Positions 1 to 8,314 are shown, numbered from the stretch's first letter. The stretch is 64,000 bases of DNA from Myxococcales bacterium (GCA_016792845.1 JAEUKH010000029.1:248001-312000), one strand, 5' to 3'. Translations and numbers: made by a program. Notes: generated from the sequence alone by a model not told the origin.

Positions 1-2
1 TC

Positions 3-371
3 CTTCGGTACCGCACCGAGGCGATGCGCATCCGCGACCTCACGTACCTCTTCGTGATCATCGGCATGGCGATCTTGAACGGGGTCGCCAACACCGCCGA
101 GAGCCTCTTGCGGGTGGCCCTCATCGACGGCACGGTGCTCGCGGTGGTGGCCCTGCTCGAGATGCGCCGCCAGGGCAGCACCGAAGACACCATGGTCGTG
201 CGCTACGATCGCATCGAGCTCTTGCAAGAGGGGCAGCGCGACGCGCTCTTGGCAGACCTCTCGAAGCGCCTCGGGGTCGAGTGTCTGCGGGTGGGGGTCG
301 AGCAGGTCGATCTCATGCACGACAGCGCCGAGGTGGTGGTGAGCTTTCGCCGTCGCGGCGGGCTGCCATGA
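3..371 (+). CDS. DUF4956 family membrane protein, C-terminal part
   Basis: Only about 122 C-terminal residues are inside the window; the frame is open to the left edge, so the true start lies upstream. The visible part has the DUF4956 signature RTEAMRIRDLTYLF followed by two hydrophobic helices (about residues 13-32 and 37-52) and a soluble tail of about 60 residues. DUF4956 proteins are multi-pass inner-membrane proteins of unknown activity, commonly encoded beside VTC-type polyphosphate polymerases and CotH kinases, which would be expected just upstream here (inference). Its stop overlaps the next start (ATGA), so the two are translationally coupled. Confidence 0.8.
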   Translation, partial: LRYRTEAMRIRDLTYLFVIIGMAILNGVANTAESLLRVALIDGTVLAVVALLEMRRQGSTEDTMVVRYDRIELLQEGQRDALLADLSKRLGVECLRVGVEQVDLMHDSAEVVVSFRRRGGLP

Positions 372-1081
372 GCCGCGCGTCCAAGCTTATGGCGGTGGCG
401 CTCGGGGTGTCGCTGCCCGCACAGGCCGCGGCGCAACGGATGCGCTTTCGCTCAGAGCTTGGGGTCGAGGTGGCGCCCGCGCGGCGCTGGTCGGTCTCGC
501 TCTCGCAGCGGCTCGTGCTCGGCGACGGCATCGCAGACTCGGGCCGATGGCAGACCCTCGTCGGCGGCGGGTACGCGCCCACGCGTTGGCTCGCGGTGGG
601 GCTCGGCTATCGCCTCTCGGGCGAAGGGGCGTGGGCTGGGCCGGCGTTTCGGCACCGGGTGTTGGGCGAGGCCACGGTGACCGCGCGCCCGAGGCGCTGG
701 CGGCTCTCGTACCGGCTGCGAGGGCAGGGCTTCTTCGAAGACGAAGCGGCCGCGATCGAGACGCGGTTCTACCTCCGTCAGCGGGCGGCGGCGCGGTGGC
801 GCTCGCCCTGGCCGGTTGATGCGTCGCTCAGCGCCGAGCTCTTCTCTGACCTCTCGGGGGCGCAGACCGAGGCGCTGCATCGGGTGCGCTTTGAAGCGGC
901 GGTGACGGGCCGGTGGCGCGCCTTCGCGTTGCAGCTCGGCTGGCGCTACGACGCGCCCTGGCGGGGCAACGGGCAGCCCTACCACATGCCCATGGTGTCG
1001 CTCGCCTGGCGATGGGAGCGACCGCGACACGGCCGACATGACCATGAAGACGAAGCCGTCTCGGCGCTCACCGCACCGTAG
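368..1081 (+). CDS. DUF2490-like outer-membrane protein
   Basis: A 237-residue protein with an N-terminal signal peptide ending near AQAAAQ and then amphipathic beta-strands with alternating aromatic and charged residues (RWRLSYRLRGQ, RFYLRQRAAARW). This pattern and the length match DUF2490, predicted small beta-barrels of the outer membrane. The ATG at 368 overlaps the preceding TGA, which decides this start over a longer in-frame upstream extension. No catalytic motif is visible. Its coupling to the DUF4956 gene suggests both act in one envelope process, but no substrate can be named. Confidence 0.65.
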   Translation: MSRASKLMAVALGVSLPAQAAAQRMRFRSELGVEVAPARRWSVSLSQRLVLGDGIADSGRWQTLVGGGYAPTRWLAVGLGYRLSGEGAWAGPAFRHRVLGEATVTARPRRWRLSYRLRGQGFFEDEAAAIETRFYLRQRAAARWRSPWPVDASLSAELFSDLSGAQTEALHRVRFEAAVTGRWRAFALQLGWRYDAPWRGNGQPYHMPMVSLAWRWERPRHGRHDHEDEAVSALTAP

Positions 1082-1105
1082 AAGGCGTCACGCTGGAGAC
1101 CTCTG

Positions 1106-1642
1106 ATGAACCGACTCCGTACCTTCGCCCTAGGTCTGCTTTTGCTCACGACGGCGGCCGCGTGTAGCGACCAGAACGAATGCGACTCTGACGCGTGCCG
1201 CAGCATCGCGGCGCAGCTGGTCTTCAACGAAATTGCAGGCACTGGCGGTGACTTCGCAGAGCTTCTGAACACCGGCGCGAGCCCCCTCGATGTGTCGGGC
1301 TACGGCCTCACCGACAGCAACGCCGACGGCTCGCCGAGGCCCGACCGCGCGATTCGCTTCCCCGCGGGCACGGTGATCGCGCCGGGGGCCTACCTCCTGG
1401 TGATGATGGAGTCGAACTGTCCGACCGGGTTGACGGGGGCGGTGTGCTTCCGCGGTGAGGTGGGGCTCTCGCAGGCCGAAGGCGAGAACGTCCACCTCGT
1501 CGACGCCAGCAACCGCGTGGTGCTCACCGGGGTGTACCCCGCCAACGGCGCGCCCGCAGGCCGGGCCTGGGCGCGCTCGCCCAACGGCACCGGCGCCTTC
1601 ATGAACCTCGTGCGCAGCCCCGGGCGCAGCAACACGCCCTGA
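1106..1642 (+). CDS. Lamin-tail-domain lipoprotein
   Basis: A 178-residue lipoprotein: signal peptide with lipobox AAAC (Cys20), then one lamin tail domain covering roughly residues 36-175. LTD hallmarks are LVFNEIAGTGGDFAELLN, LDVSGYGLTD and IAPGAYLLV. Bacterial LTD domains are immunoglobulin-like beta sandwiches on extracellular proteins, often beside or fused to CotH kinases, nucleases or phosphatases. It lies 24 nt after the DUF2490 gene and 16 nt before the next lipoprotein, so it is probably in the same operon. It most likely acts as a surface adhesion or scaffold module rather than an enzyme. Confidence 0.82.
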   Translation: MNRLRTFALGLLLLTTAAACSDQNECDSDACRSIAAQLVFNEIAGTGGDFAELLNTGASPLDVSGYGLTDSNADGSPRPDRAIRFPAGTVIAPGAYLLVMMESNCPTGLTGAVCFRGEVGLSQAEGENVHLVDASNRVVLTGVYPANGAPAGRAWARSPNGTGAFMNLVRSPGRSNTP

Positions 1643-1658
1643 AGAGGAGGTCAGCACC

Positions 1659-2678
1659 ATGAACCCGACCCGCTCGCGATCGGCTCGTCTTCTGTCATCT
1701 GTTATTGTGATCGTTTCTGCATGTTCTGATGGTGAAAATGTATCTTCGAGCGGTGGCGCGGGAGGCGCCGATGCGGGCCCGCAGCGCGACGCGAGCGCGG
1801 TCGACGCGCCCGCCGGTGACCCCAATGTGGTCGTCGGCAATTTCGCGATTCAGCTCGTCGGGCCCAGCGCGACGGGCCCGGGGTACACGCAGATCGCCGG
1901 GCGCGTGCAAGACGGCCCGACGCCCTCGCAGGTGATCTGGGAGACGCAAGCGGTGGCGGGCGACTGCCGCCTCTTGGTGCCGAGGGTGCCTTTCTGCGCG
2001 AGCCCCTGCGCGGGCGGCGTGTGCGTCGAGAACGACACCTGTCGCGCCTACCCGGTCTCGCAGGGCGTGGGCGCGGTGCAGGTGACGGGGGTGCGCACGA
2101 GCACCGGAGAGAGCGCCTTCGCCCTCACGCTGGTGTCGAACGCGTACCAATTCGTGAGCGAGGCGAGCCTGCCGTACCCGGCCTTCGCCGAGGGCGACAC
2201 GATCAGGGTGAGCGCCGCGGGGAGCGGCTTCGCCTCGGCCTTCGCGCTTGAGACCCGCGGCATCGCGCCCTTGGTGTTGGATCGCGCGCGGTACCCGGTC
2301 GAGAGCGAGATGCCCTTGGCGCTCGGGTGGGCGGCGCCGAGCGGGGCCGCGGCGGCCGAGCAGCAGATTCGGGTGCGCCTCGACATCAGCCATCACGGGG
2401 GCACTCGCGGCAAGATCGAGTGCAGCACCGCCGACGATGGCGCCCTGTCGATCGACGCCGGGCTCGTGTCGCGGCTCGTGAGCCTGGGGGTGGCGGGCTT
2501 CCCGACGGTGGTGGTGAGCAGGGTTCGCACCGGCGCGGCGGTGATCCGCGCGGGGCGCGTCGAGCTCAACGTCTCGCACGAGGTCGAGGTGCCCGTCGAC
2601 ATCCCCAACCTTCGCTCTTGCAACAGTGACACCGACTGCACCAGCGGCGCATGCCGCGCCGACCGCACCTGCGGCTGA
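1659..2678 (+). CDS. Lipoprotein of unknown function with Cys-rich tail
   Basis: A 339-residue lipoprotein with lipobox VSAC (Cys22) followed by an Ala/Asp/Gly linker (GGAGGADAGPQRDASAVDAP). A strong Shine-Dalgarno AGGAGG at 1645-1650 supports the ATG at 1659. The body is beta-rich without a recognised domain. Two Cys clusters stand out, CASPCAGGVCVENDTC near residue 115 and CNSDTDCTSGACRADRTC at the extreme C-terminus; these resemble small disulfide knots common in myxobacterial surface proteins. Bases 1690-1745, encoding the signal peptide, are far more AT-rich than the rest of the gene. Function unknown; context is envelope or extracellular. Confidence 0.7.
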   Translation: MNPTRSRSARLLSSVIVIVSACSDGENVSSSGGAGGADAGPQRDASAVDAPAGDPNVVVGNFAIQLVGPSATGPGYTQIAGRVQDGPTPSQVIWETQAVAGDCRLLVPRVPFCASPCAGGVCVENDTCRAYPVSQGVGAVQVTGVRTSTGESAFALTLVSNAYQFVSEASLPYPAFAEGDTIRVSAAGSGFASAFALETRGIAPLVLDRARYPVESEMPLALGWAAPSGAAAAEQQIRVRLDISHHGGTRGKIECSTADDGALSIDAGLVSRLVSLGVAGFPTVVVSRVRTGAAVIRAGRVELNVSHEVEVPVDIPNLRSCNSDTDCTSGACRADRTCG

Positions 2679-2694
2679 AGAAACGGAGCCTCTT

Positions 2695-3639
2695 ATGAAA
2701 CACGTCGCGCTTCTCGTCATCGCGCTCTCGACCGGGTGCGGCTCGACGGTGGTCACCGGCGCCGAGGGCGACGCCGCGACCCTCGGCGACGCATCACCAT
2801 CGAGTGATGTAATCTCACAGAACGGTGATGTAGGCTCACAACCTCTTGATTCTTCTGCGATCTCAACCGACGTAGGGTCACCGATCGGTGATGCCGCGGG
2901 CCTCGCGCGCTTCAGCTTCTTTGTGACCAGCCTCCGCGCGCTGCAAGAACTCTCGGGGCGCGCCCAAGGCTTCGGAGGCGACCTGCGCTACGGGCAGACC
3001 GGCCCTGGGGCGGGGCTCCGCGGCGCCGACCTCATCTGCGAGGCCATCGCCGAGCGGAGCATGCCGGGCGCCCGCGCGAAACAGTGGCGGGCTTTTTTGA
3101 GCGTGACCGACGGCGGGAGCGGCCAGGCCGTTCATGCCATCGAGCGCATCGGGTCGGGGCCCTGGTACGACCGGCTCGGGCGCCTCGTGGCCAACGGCCT
3201 GTCGGAGCTGCCGTACGACCGGCCGCAGAGCGCGCACGTCGCGATTCGCAACGATCTTCCGAACGAAGACGGCGTGCCCAACCATGCGCCAGACCCCACC
3301 GCGGGGCAGGTCGACAACCACCACATGCTCACCGGCAGCAACGCCCAGGGGCGCCTCTACGGCAGCACCGCCACCTGCCTCGACTGGACCAGCGCCCGCG
3401 GCGACCGCACGACCGAGGGGCGCCTGCGGGTGGGCCTGTCGTGGCCCCGCGGTGGCGGCGGCGGAGGCGGCGGCGGCGGCGGCATGGCGGGCAGCGCCAA
3501 CTGGATCTCGTCGCTCGACGAAGCGGGCTGCGGCGCGGGGGTGAGCCTCACCGAGATGGGGCCTCCGGTGCTGAGCAACCCCACCGTCGGATCTGGCGGC
3601 GGATACGGCGGTTTCTACTGTTTTGCGCTGGTGCCCTGA
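2695..3639 (+). CDS. Lipoprotein with endostatin-like (C-type-lectin-type) domain
   Basis: A 314-residue lipoprotein with lipobox STGC (Cys15), a long Ser/Asp/Gly linker to about residue 65, then a domain resembling collagen XV/XVIII endostatin. Visible matches are GLRGADLICEAIAE, KQWRAFLSV, the GPWYDRLG segment, TCLDWTSA and a C-terminal GFYCFALVP. The fold assignment rests on these spaced Cys/Trp signatures and is moderate. Eleven consecutive glycines (3451-3483) interrupt the domain near residue 255. A start at 2626 exists in frame but would place the lipobox internally; 2695 gives a proper signal peptide. It probably binds a surface ligand or matrix polymer. Confidence 0.65.
   Translation: MKHVALLVIALSTGCGSTVVTGAEGDAATLGDASPSSDVISQNGDVGSQPLDSSAISTDVGSPIGDAAGLARFSFFVTSLRALQELSGRAQGFGGDLRYGQTGPGAGLRGADLICEAIAERSMPGARAKQWRAFLSVTDGGSGQAVHAIERIGSGPWYDRLGRLVANGLSELPYDRPQSAHVAIRNDLPNEDGVPNHAPDPTAGQVDNHHMLTGSNAQGRLYGSTATCLDWTSARGDRTTEGRLRVGLSWPRGGGGGGGGGGGMAGSANWISSLDEAGCGAGVSLTEMGPPVLSNPTVGSGGGYGGFYCFALVP
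3451..3483 (+). repeat. Eleven-codon glycine repeat
   Basis: Eleven GGN codons, nine of them GGC, inside the endostatin-like lipoprotein gene. Trinucleotide slippage here would change the glycine count but keep the frame. Confidence 0.9.
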
Positions 3640-3661
3640 GGCCACCGAGCGAGGTGTGACG

Positions 3662-5701
3662 ATGCGAAGCAAGACCGTCTCGTGGCTCATGCTCTTGTTG
3701 GCCTTCACGGTGGCCTGCGCCGACGACGCGCCCGCCGTCGAGGCGCCGATCGTGCTCGTCGAAGGGCGGTGCCAGATCGCCGACGCCGCGGCGGCTCCTG
3801 ATTCGCTCAACGCCGTGGCGTGCCGGGCTGACTTCGAGGCCCTCGCCTCGACGCCGCTCGACGCGAGCCTGCCCGGCGCGCGCTCGGCGAAGGTGGTGTA
3901 CGACACCTTCAACGGGCGTCTGTATTTTCAGAACAGCACGCGCTTTGCGATCCATTATCGCTTCGTCTCGACGCACCTCTCGGGCAACGGCATGCCCGCG
4001 GTGCCCTCGCTCGCGGCCTTCAACACCACCGAGTATTTCAGCCCCGATCGTCGCTTCATCTTGGGCGCGGTGACGCACTACGAGGGGCCCGATGTGTGGG
4101 CCCTCGAGCTCTCGCCCTATGACACCGCCCCTGCGGCGATGGTGACCACGCTCTACAACGCCGTCAAAGCCGCGGCGTACTTCGGCCCCGCGCTGGCCTT
4201 TCACCCGACCTCTGACGCCATCGCGGCCACCGCGCGGGGCCTCGGCGCGAGCGTGCGCACCATCAGCACCGAGCAGATCTACGCGCAGATCGACTACCAG
4301 CCGTTGACCTTGGCCACGTCGATCGGCCGGCTGCGGTTTAGCACCGCGGCGCAGCTCGCCTCGCAGCACCTGTCGTACGAAGACATCGTGGTGCTCGACG
4401 AGGCGCCCAACGACATCGCCGTGGTGCAAGGGCTCATCACGCAGACCTTTCAGACGCCGCTCTCACACGTCAACGTGCTCTCGCAGAACCGCCGAACGCC
4501 CAACATGGGCCTGCGCGGCGCGCTCCGAAACGCCAGCCTGCGCGCCCTCGAAGGGCGCCTCGTCGAGCTCTCGGTGGGGGCCCTCGGGTGGACGATCCGA
4601 GAGGTCACCGAGGCCGACGCCGAGGCCTTCTGGGCCGCCCATCGGCCGACGCCGGTGACGCTCCCGGCGGTTGATCTCACGGTGCAGGGGCTCGTCGACA
4701 TCGAAGACGTGACCCCCGAGCCGAGCGGCGGCGCCACGCTGCGCGATGTGATCCGTACGGCGGTTCGGGCCTTCGGCGGCAAGGCCGCGCACTACTCGCT
4801 CTTGACCCGCACCGAGGGCGTGCCCATCCGCGACGCCTTCGCCGTGCCGATCTACTATTACGAGCAATTCATGCGCGACAACGGGCTCTACGATCGCCTC
4901 ACGGCCCTCGAAGCAGACCCCCGCTTTCGCACCGAGGCGGCGTACCGCGAGACCCAGCTCGCGGCCTTTCAGCAGGCCATGATGCAAGGCGCCGTGAGCG
5001 AGGCGCTTCAGACGCTCTTGCGCGACAAGATCGCCCGAGAGTACGCGGGCGGCAAGGTGCGCTTTCGCACGAGCACGAACAGCGAAGACCTCGACGGCTT
5101 CCCGTGTGCGGGGTGCTACGAGTCGCACAGCGGCGACCCGAGCGACTGGCCCGATGTGCTCGACGCCATCCGTGAGACCTGGGCCAGCGCGTGGTCGTTT
5201 CGCACCTACGAGGAACGCACCTACTATGGCATCGACCATCGCAGCGTGGGCATGGCCCTCTTGGTGCATCGCAACTTCCCCGACGAGGAGGCGAACGGCG
5301 TGGCGGTGACGGCGAACCCCTACGACCCCTCGGGGCTCGACCCGGCGTACTACATCAACGTGCAAGCCGGCGGCGACGTCGAGGTGGTGGCGCCCCCGCC
5401 CGGCGTCACCAGCGATCAGTTCTTGTACTATTTCTCGCAGCCCGGGCAGCCCGTCACCTACCTCGCCCGATCGAGCCTCGTGGGCGCGGGGCAGACCGTG
5501 CTGACCCCCGCGCAGGTCTACGCGCTCGGTACGGCCCTCGCGGCCATTCATCAACGCTTCTCGGCGGCCTATGGCCCCGCCGCAGGCAACCAAGGGTGGT
5601 ACGCGATGGACGTGGAATTCAAGTTCGACGACGACGGCTCAGGCGGCACCCCGCGGCTCTTCATCAAGCAAGCGCGCCCCTACCCAGGCCGCGGGCAATG
5701 A
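3662..5701 (+). CDS. Lipoprotein with dikinase-like mobile-His and PEP/pyruvate-binding (ATP-grasp) domains
   Basis: A 679-residue protein with lipobox TVAC (Cys19). Residues about 250-320 resemble the phosphohistidine domain of dikinases: TPLSHVNVLSQNRRTPNM, with His269 in the catalytic position. Residues about 370-679 match the PPDK_N/PEP-synthase ATP-binding domain: FGGKAAHYSLL, VRFRTSTNSEDLDGF, YESHSG and a C-terminal IKQARP. The order His-domain then ATP-grasp is that of glucan water dikinases and the reverse of PEP synthase; no PEP-binding TIM barrel is present. Key residues look intact, so an active phosphotransferase is possible, but its export to a compartment without ATP is puzzling. 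ATG 3662 is preferred for the signal peptide. Its stop overlaps the vWA gene start. Confidence 0.78.
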   Translation: MRSKTVSWLMLLLAFTVACADDAPAVEAPIVLVEGRCQIADAAAAPDSLNAVACRADFEALASTPLDASLPGARSAKVVYDTFNGRLYFQNSTRFAIHYRFVSTHLSGNGMPAVPSLAAFNTTEYFSPDRRFILGAVTHYEGPDVWALELSPYDTAPAAMVTTLYNAVKAAAYFGPALAFHPTSDAIAATARGLGASVRTISTEQIYAQIDYQPLTLATSIGRLRFSTAAQLASQHLSYEDIVVLDEAPNDIAVVQGLITQTFQTPLSHVNVLSQNRRTPNMGLRGALRNASLRALEGRLVELSVGALGWTIREVTEADAEAFWAAHRPTPVTLPAVDLTVQGLVDIEDVTPEPSGGATLRDVIRTAVRAFGGKAAHYSLLTRTEGVPIRDAFAVPIYYYEQFMRDNGLYDRLTALEADPRFRTEAAYRETQLAAFQQAMMQGAVSEALQTLLRDKIAREYAGGKVRFRTSTNSEDLDGFPCAGCYESHSGDPSDWPDVLDAIRETWASAWSFRTYEERTYYGIDHRSVGMALLVHRNFPDEEANGVAVTANPYDPSGLDPAYYINVQAGGDVEVVAPPPGVTSDQFLYYFSQPGQPVTYLARSSLVGAGQTVLTPAQVYALGTALAAIHQRFSAAYGPAAGNQGWYAMDVEFKFDDDGSGGTPRLFIKQARPYPGRGQ

Positions 5702-6825
5702 GCGCCTCGCGGCTCGCGGGCCTTGCGCTGAGCGGCGCGCTCCTCGGTACCCTCGACGCGTGCGGCGCCCGCACCGGCCTCGGCGTGCCCGACGTCTACG
5801 ATGTTCCCGATGTTGACGATGTCAACATTGACGCGAGCGACGCGACCGATGTCGCGGATGTGGCGGCGTGTCGCGAGGGGCGCTTCGTGCTCACGGCCCG
5901 CGCGGCCGATCTGATCTTCGTGATCGACCGCTCGACGTCGATGAACCAGTCGCTCGGGAGCCTGTCGCGTTGGCGCGCGCTCCGCAACGCGCTGGCGGCG
6001 AGCCTGCCGCGCTTCGAGGCGAGCACCAACGTGGGGGCCTTGTTCTACCCCGAGGCCTCGTCGGTCTCGCGCGAGGCGTCGTGTCAGGTGGTGAACATCC
6101 CTCAGCTCGACCTCGCGCCGAGTACGGGCAACGCCGGGCGGGTGCTCGATGTCTTCAGCACCACGGCGCCCAACGGCAGCACGCCCACCGCGGCGGCGCT
6201 GCTCCGGGCGTACAACTGGGTGGTGCGCAACCCGAGCCGCGCGCGGGCGCGCTTTCTGGTGTTGGCGACCGACGGCGCGCCGGCCTGCAACGCCGCGCTG
6301 AACCCCGCGACCTGCGCGTGTGTTACGGGCGGCGGCGGCGGCGGCGGCGGGCGTTGCAGCGACGCGCTGCGATGCCTCGATGACACCCGCAGCATCGAGA
6401 CGGTGCGACAGATCGCGAGCAACCCGCTCACCGCGGTGCCGGTGTACGTGGTCGGCCTCGCGGGAGACAACAGCCCCGCGTATACGGCGACGTTGCGCGC
6501 GATGGCGGTGGCGGGCGGGCGCCCCAACCGCGCGGGCGGGGCTCCGAGCTTCTACGACGCGCGCGAGCCCGAGACCTTGGGCGCGGCGCTGTCCGCGATT
6601 CAGAATGAGATCGCGCGGTGCACCTTTGTGACGCCCTCGCGCCCGACGGTCACCGACGGCCTACGGCTGAGCCTCAACGGCCGCGACGTCGCGTACGACC
6701 CCACCCGCGTCAACGGCTGGGATTGGACCGACCGCGCCTTCGGCGAGCTCACCCTCTTCGGCGCGGCGTGCCCGAGCGACGCCTCGCCCGACACCCAGCT
6801 CGTGGCCACGGTGGCCTGCGAATGA
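5698..6825 (+). CDS. von Willebrand factor A-domain lipoprotein
   Basis: A 375-residue lipoprotein (lipobox LDAC, Cys22) with a repetitive Asp-Val linker (VYDVPDVDDVN) at residues 30-58 and a vWA domain from about 66 to 305. The MIDAS motif DRSTS follows the strand LIFVI, and VLATDG supplies the later metal ligand. An eight-glycine run (6328-6351) sits between two cysteines. After the vWA domain is a short beta domain similar to those following vWA in myxobacterial surface proteins. The ATG overlaps the dikinase-like gene stop (ATGA). The protein probably binds another protein or polymer in a metal-dependent way at the cell surface. Confidence 0.83.
   Translation: MSASRLAGLALSGALLGTLDACGARTGLGVPDVYDVPDVDDVNIDASDATDVADVAACREGRFVLTARAADLIFVIDRSTSMNQSLGSLSRWRALRNALAASLPRFEASTNVGALFYPEASSVSREASCQVVNIPQLDLAPSTGNAGRVLDVFSTTAPNGSTPTAAALLRAYNWVVRNPSRARARFLVLATDGAPACNAALNPATCACVTGGGGGGGGRCSDALRCLDDTRSIETVRQIASNPLTAVPVYVVGLAGDNSPAYTATLRAMAVAGGRPNRAGGAPSFYDAREPETLGAALSAIQNEIARCTFVTPSRPTVTDGLRLSLNGRDVAYDPTRVNGWDWTDRAFGELTLFGAACPSDASPDTQLVATVACE
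6328..6351 (+). repeat. Eight-codon glycine repeat
   Basis: Seven GGC and one GGG codon inside the vWA lipoprotein gene, located between two Cys residues and so probably in an exposed disulfide loop. Confidence 0.9.
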
Positions 6826-7319
6826 GGGCCCTCGCGCTTGCGGTGCTGGCCTTCGCGGCCTTCGGGTGTGACACCACCGCGTGCCGCCCCGGGACCCAAC
6901 GCGGGTGCCTCGACGGCGCCGACGGGGCCGCGCAGCAGCCCGGCTACCAGGCGTGTTCGGCGAGCGGCGAGTGGTCGGCGTGCTACGCCGTGGGCGCGTG
7001 TGTCGGAGGCGCCTCGACGCGACAGCGGTACGCGCGCTGTGACAGCGACGCGCAGTGCGGCGACCCGCAGTGTGCGGTGTGCGGTCGCTACTCGGGGGTC
7101 ACCAACCCCGCGGGGGCGGGCATCTGTCACTCGTACTGCCAACAAGACGCCGACTGCGCCACCGGCGAGGGGAGCGGCCTCACGCCGCGGTGCATCCTCG
7201 GGCAGTGCGGCCTCTTCTGCGACGCGCGGTCGCGGTGCCCCTTCGACAGTCAGTGTCTCGCGTGGGCGAACAGCGCCATCGCGGCCGCCTACCCTGCGTT
7301 TCAAGGGCTCTGTCAGTGA
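6822..7319 (+). CDS. Small Cys-rich lipoprotein
   Basis: A 165-residue lipoprotein (lipobox AFGC, Cys16) carrying about 20 further cysteines in spaced pairs, such as CDSDAQCGDPQCAVCG and CQQDADCATGEG. This resembles myxobacterial surface modules in which every cysteine is disulfide-bonded; no enzyme motif is seen. The ATG overlaps the preceding stop (ATGA), making it the last gene of the lipoprotein operon. It is followed by 88 bp of convergent intergenic sequence. Role unknown; a structural or ligand-binding surface protein is the simplest reading. Confidence 0.7.
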   Translation: MRALALAVLAFAAFGCDTTACRPGTQRGCLDGADGAAQQPGYQACSASGEWSACYAVGACVGGASTRQRYARCDSDAQCGDPQCAVCGRYSGVTNPAGAGICHSYCQQDADCATGEGSGLTPRCILGQCGLFCDARSRCPFDSQCLAWANSAIAAAYPAFQGLCQ

Positions 7320-7407
7320 GCCGGTGACCTGCGCGGCGCTGAAGCGCGTTGTCGGCGGGTGAGTGAAGCGCTGCGTCGCCGTCGGCGTCGCGGAGCTGGG
7401 CCGACGC

Positions 7408-8274
7408 TCACCGCACGAGGGCCTTCACCCGCTCGGCCACGAAGCGCCAGACGGCCCTGACCGCGGGCTGAGCGTACTTCTCGCGAGGCGCCACAAGCCA
7501 CAGCGGAACCGGCGGCGGGAGGCGCTCGAAGGGCACCCGCACCAGGTGCTCGCGGGTGCAGGCCAGGGCGTCAGGGAGGAGCCCCACGCCGAGGCCCTCG
7601 CTCACCGCCGCGAGCATGGCCTCAAGGCGATTGCAGGTGAGCCGCGCCGCGGCCTCGTCGACGTGCTGGGCGTACCACTTCGCCTCGGGCTTTGAGCGCA
7701 AGGCGGGCTGACAGACCACCCAACGCCGCGCCTCGGGCGCGAGGGCCGCCAGGCTCCGGGTGGCCCACACGCTCGACGCGAGGGTCGCCGCGCGGCGCAG
7801 CACCCACCCGGTGTTTCGAGGGCGCACCAGGCGCAGCGCGAGGTCGGCCTCGTCGCGCGCGAGGTCGGCGAGCCCCGCCCCCGCCACGAGCTCGACCCGC
7901 AAGCCCGGAAACGCGTCGTAGAGCCGCGCGAGCCCCGGTACCACCACGGCGCTGTCGAGCACCTCGGGCAGCGCGAGGCGCACCACCCCGCGAAGGGTGA
8001 GCTCGCCCCGCGAGAGCACCCCCGTGAAGTCGATCACCCGCGCCTCGACCGCCTCGGCCGCGGGGGCCAGCGCGGCCGCCAGCGCCGTCGGCACGAGGCC
8101 CGCGCGGGTGCGCAGAAAGAGCGGCTGCGACAGCGACGCTTCGAGCCCGGCGAGCTGGCGACTCGCGGTCGAGGCGTCGAGCCCGAGCTGCCGCCCCGTC
8201 GCCCCGATCGACCGGGTACGCCAGAGCGCGAGAAAGAGACGGATGTGCTCCCACGAGAGCGCCTCAAGGGTCAT
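7408..8274 (-). CDS. LysR-family transcriptional regulator
   Basis: A 288-residue regulator. Residues 6-65 form the winged helix-turn-helix (LFLALWRTRSIGATGRQLGL, then ASTASRQLAGLEASLSQPLF), and residues about 90-285 form the substrate-binding domain (LRGVVRLALPEVL, LARDEADLALRLV, GLGVGLLPDAL). A longer upstream reading frame exists but the family start at 8274 is clear. It is transcribed away from the flavodoxin-fold oxidoreductase gene, with a perfect inverted repeat between them, the usual LysR arrangement in which the regulator controls its divergent neighbour. Effector unknown. Confidence 0.9.
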   Translation of the reverse strand: MTLEALSWEHIRLFLALWRTRSIGATGRQLGLDASTASRQLAGLEASLSQPLFLRTRAGLVPTALAAALAPAAEAVEARVIDFTGVLSRGELTLRGVVRLALPEVLDSAVVVPGLARLYDAFPGLRVELVAGAGLADLARDEADLALRLVRPRNTGWVLRRAATLASSVWATRSLAALAPEARRWVVCQPALRSKPEAKWYAQHVDEAAARLTCNRLEAMLAAVSEGLGVGLLPDALACTREHLVRVPFERLPPPVPLWLVAPREKYAQPAVRAVWRFVAERVKALVR

Positions 8275-8290
8275 GCAGCGATGCAATACC

Positions 8291-8314
8291 ACGCTGCGAA
8301 GATGGGCGCAGCGT
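8291..8314. promoter_or_regulatory. Candidate LysR operator: perfect inverted repeat
   Basis: ACGCTGCG and CGCAGCGT form a perfect 8-bp dyad separated by 8 nt, in the middle of the 69-bp region between the divergent lysR-type and oxidoreductase genes. Position and symmetry fit a regulator binding site controlling both genes. The pairing is read directly; the binding partner is inferred. Confidence 0.5.
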
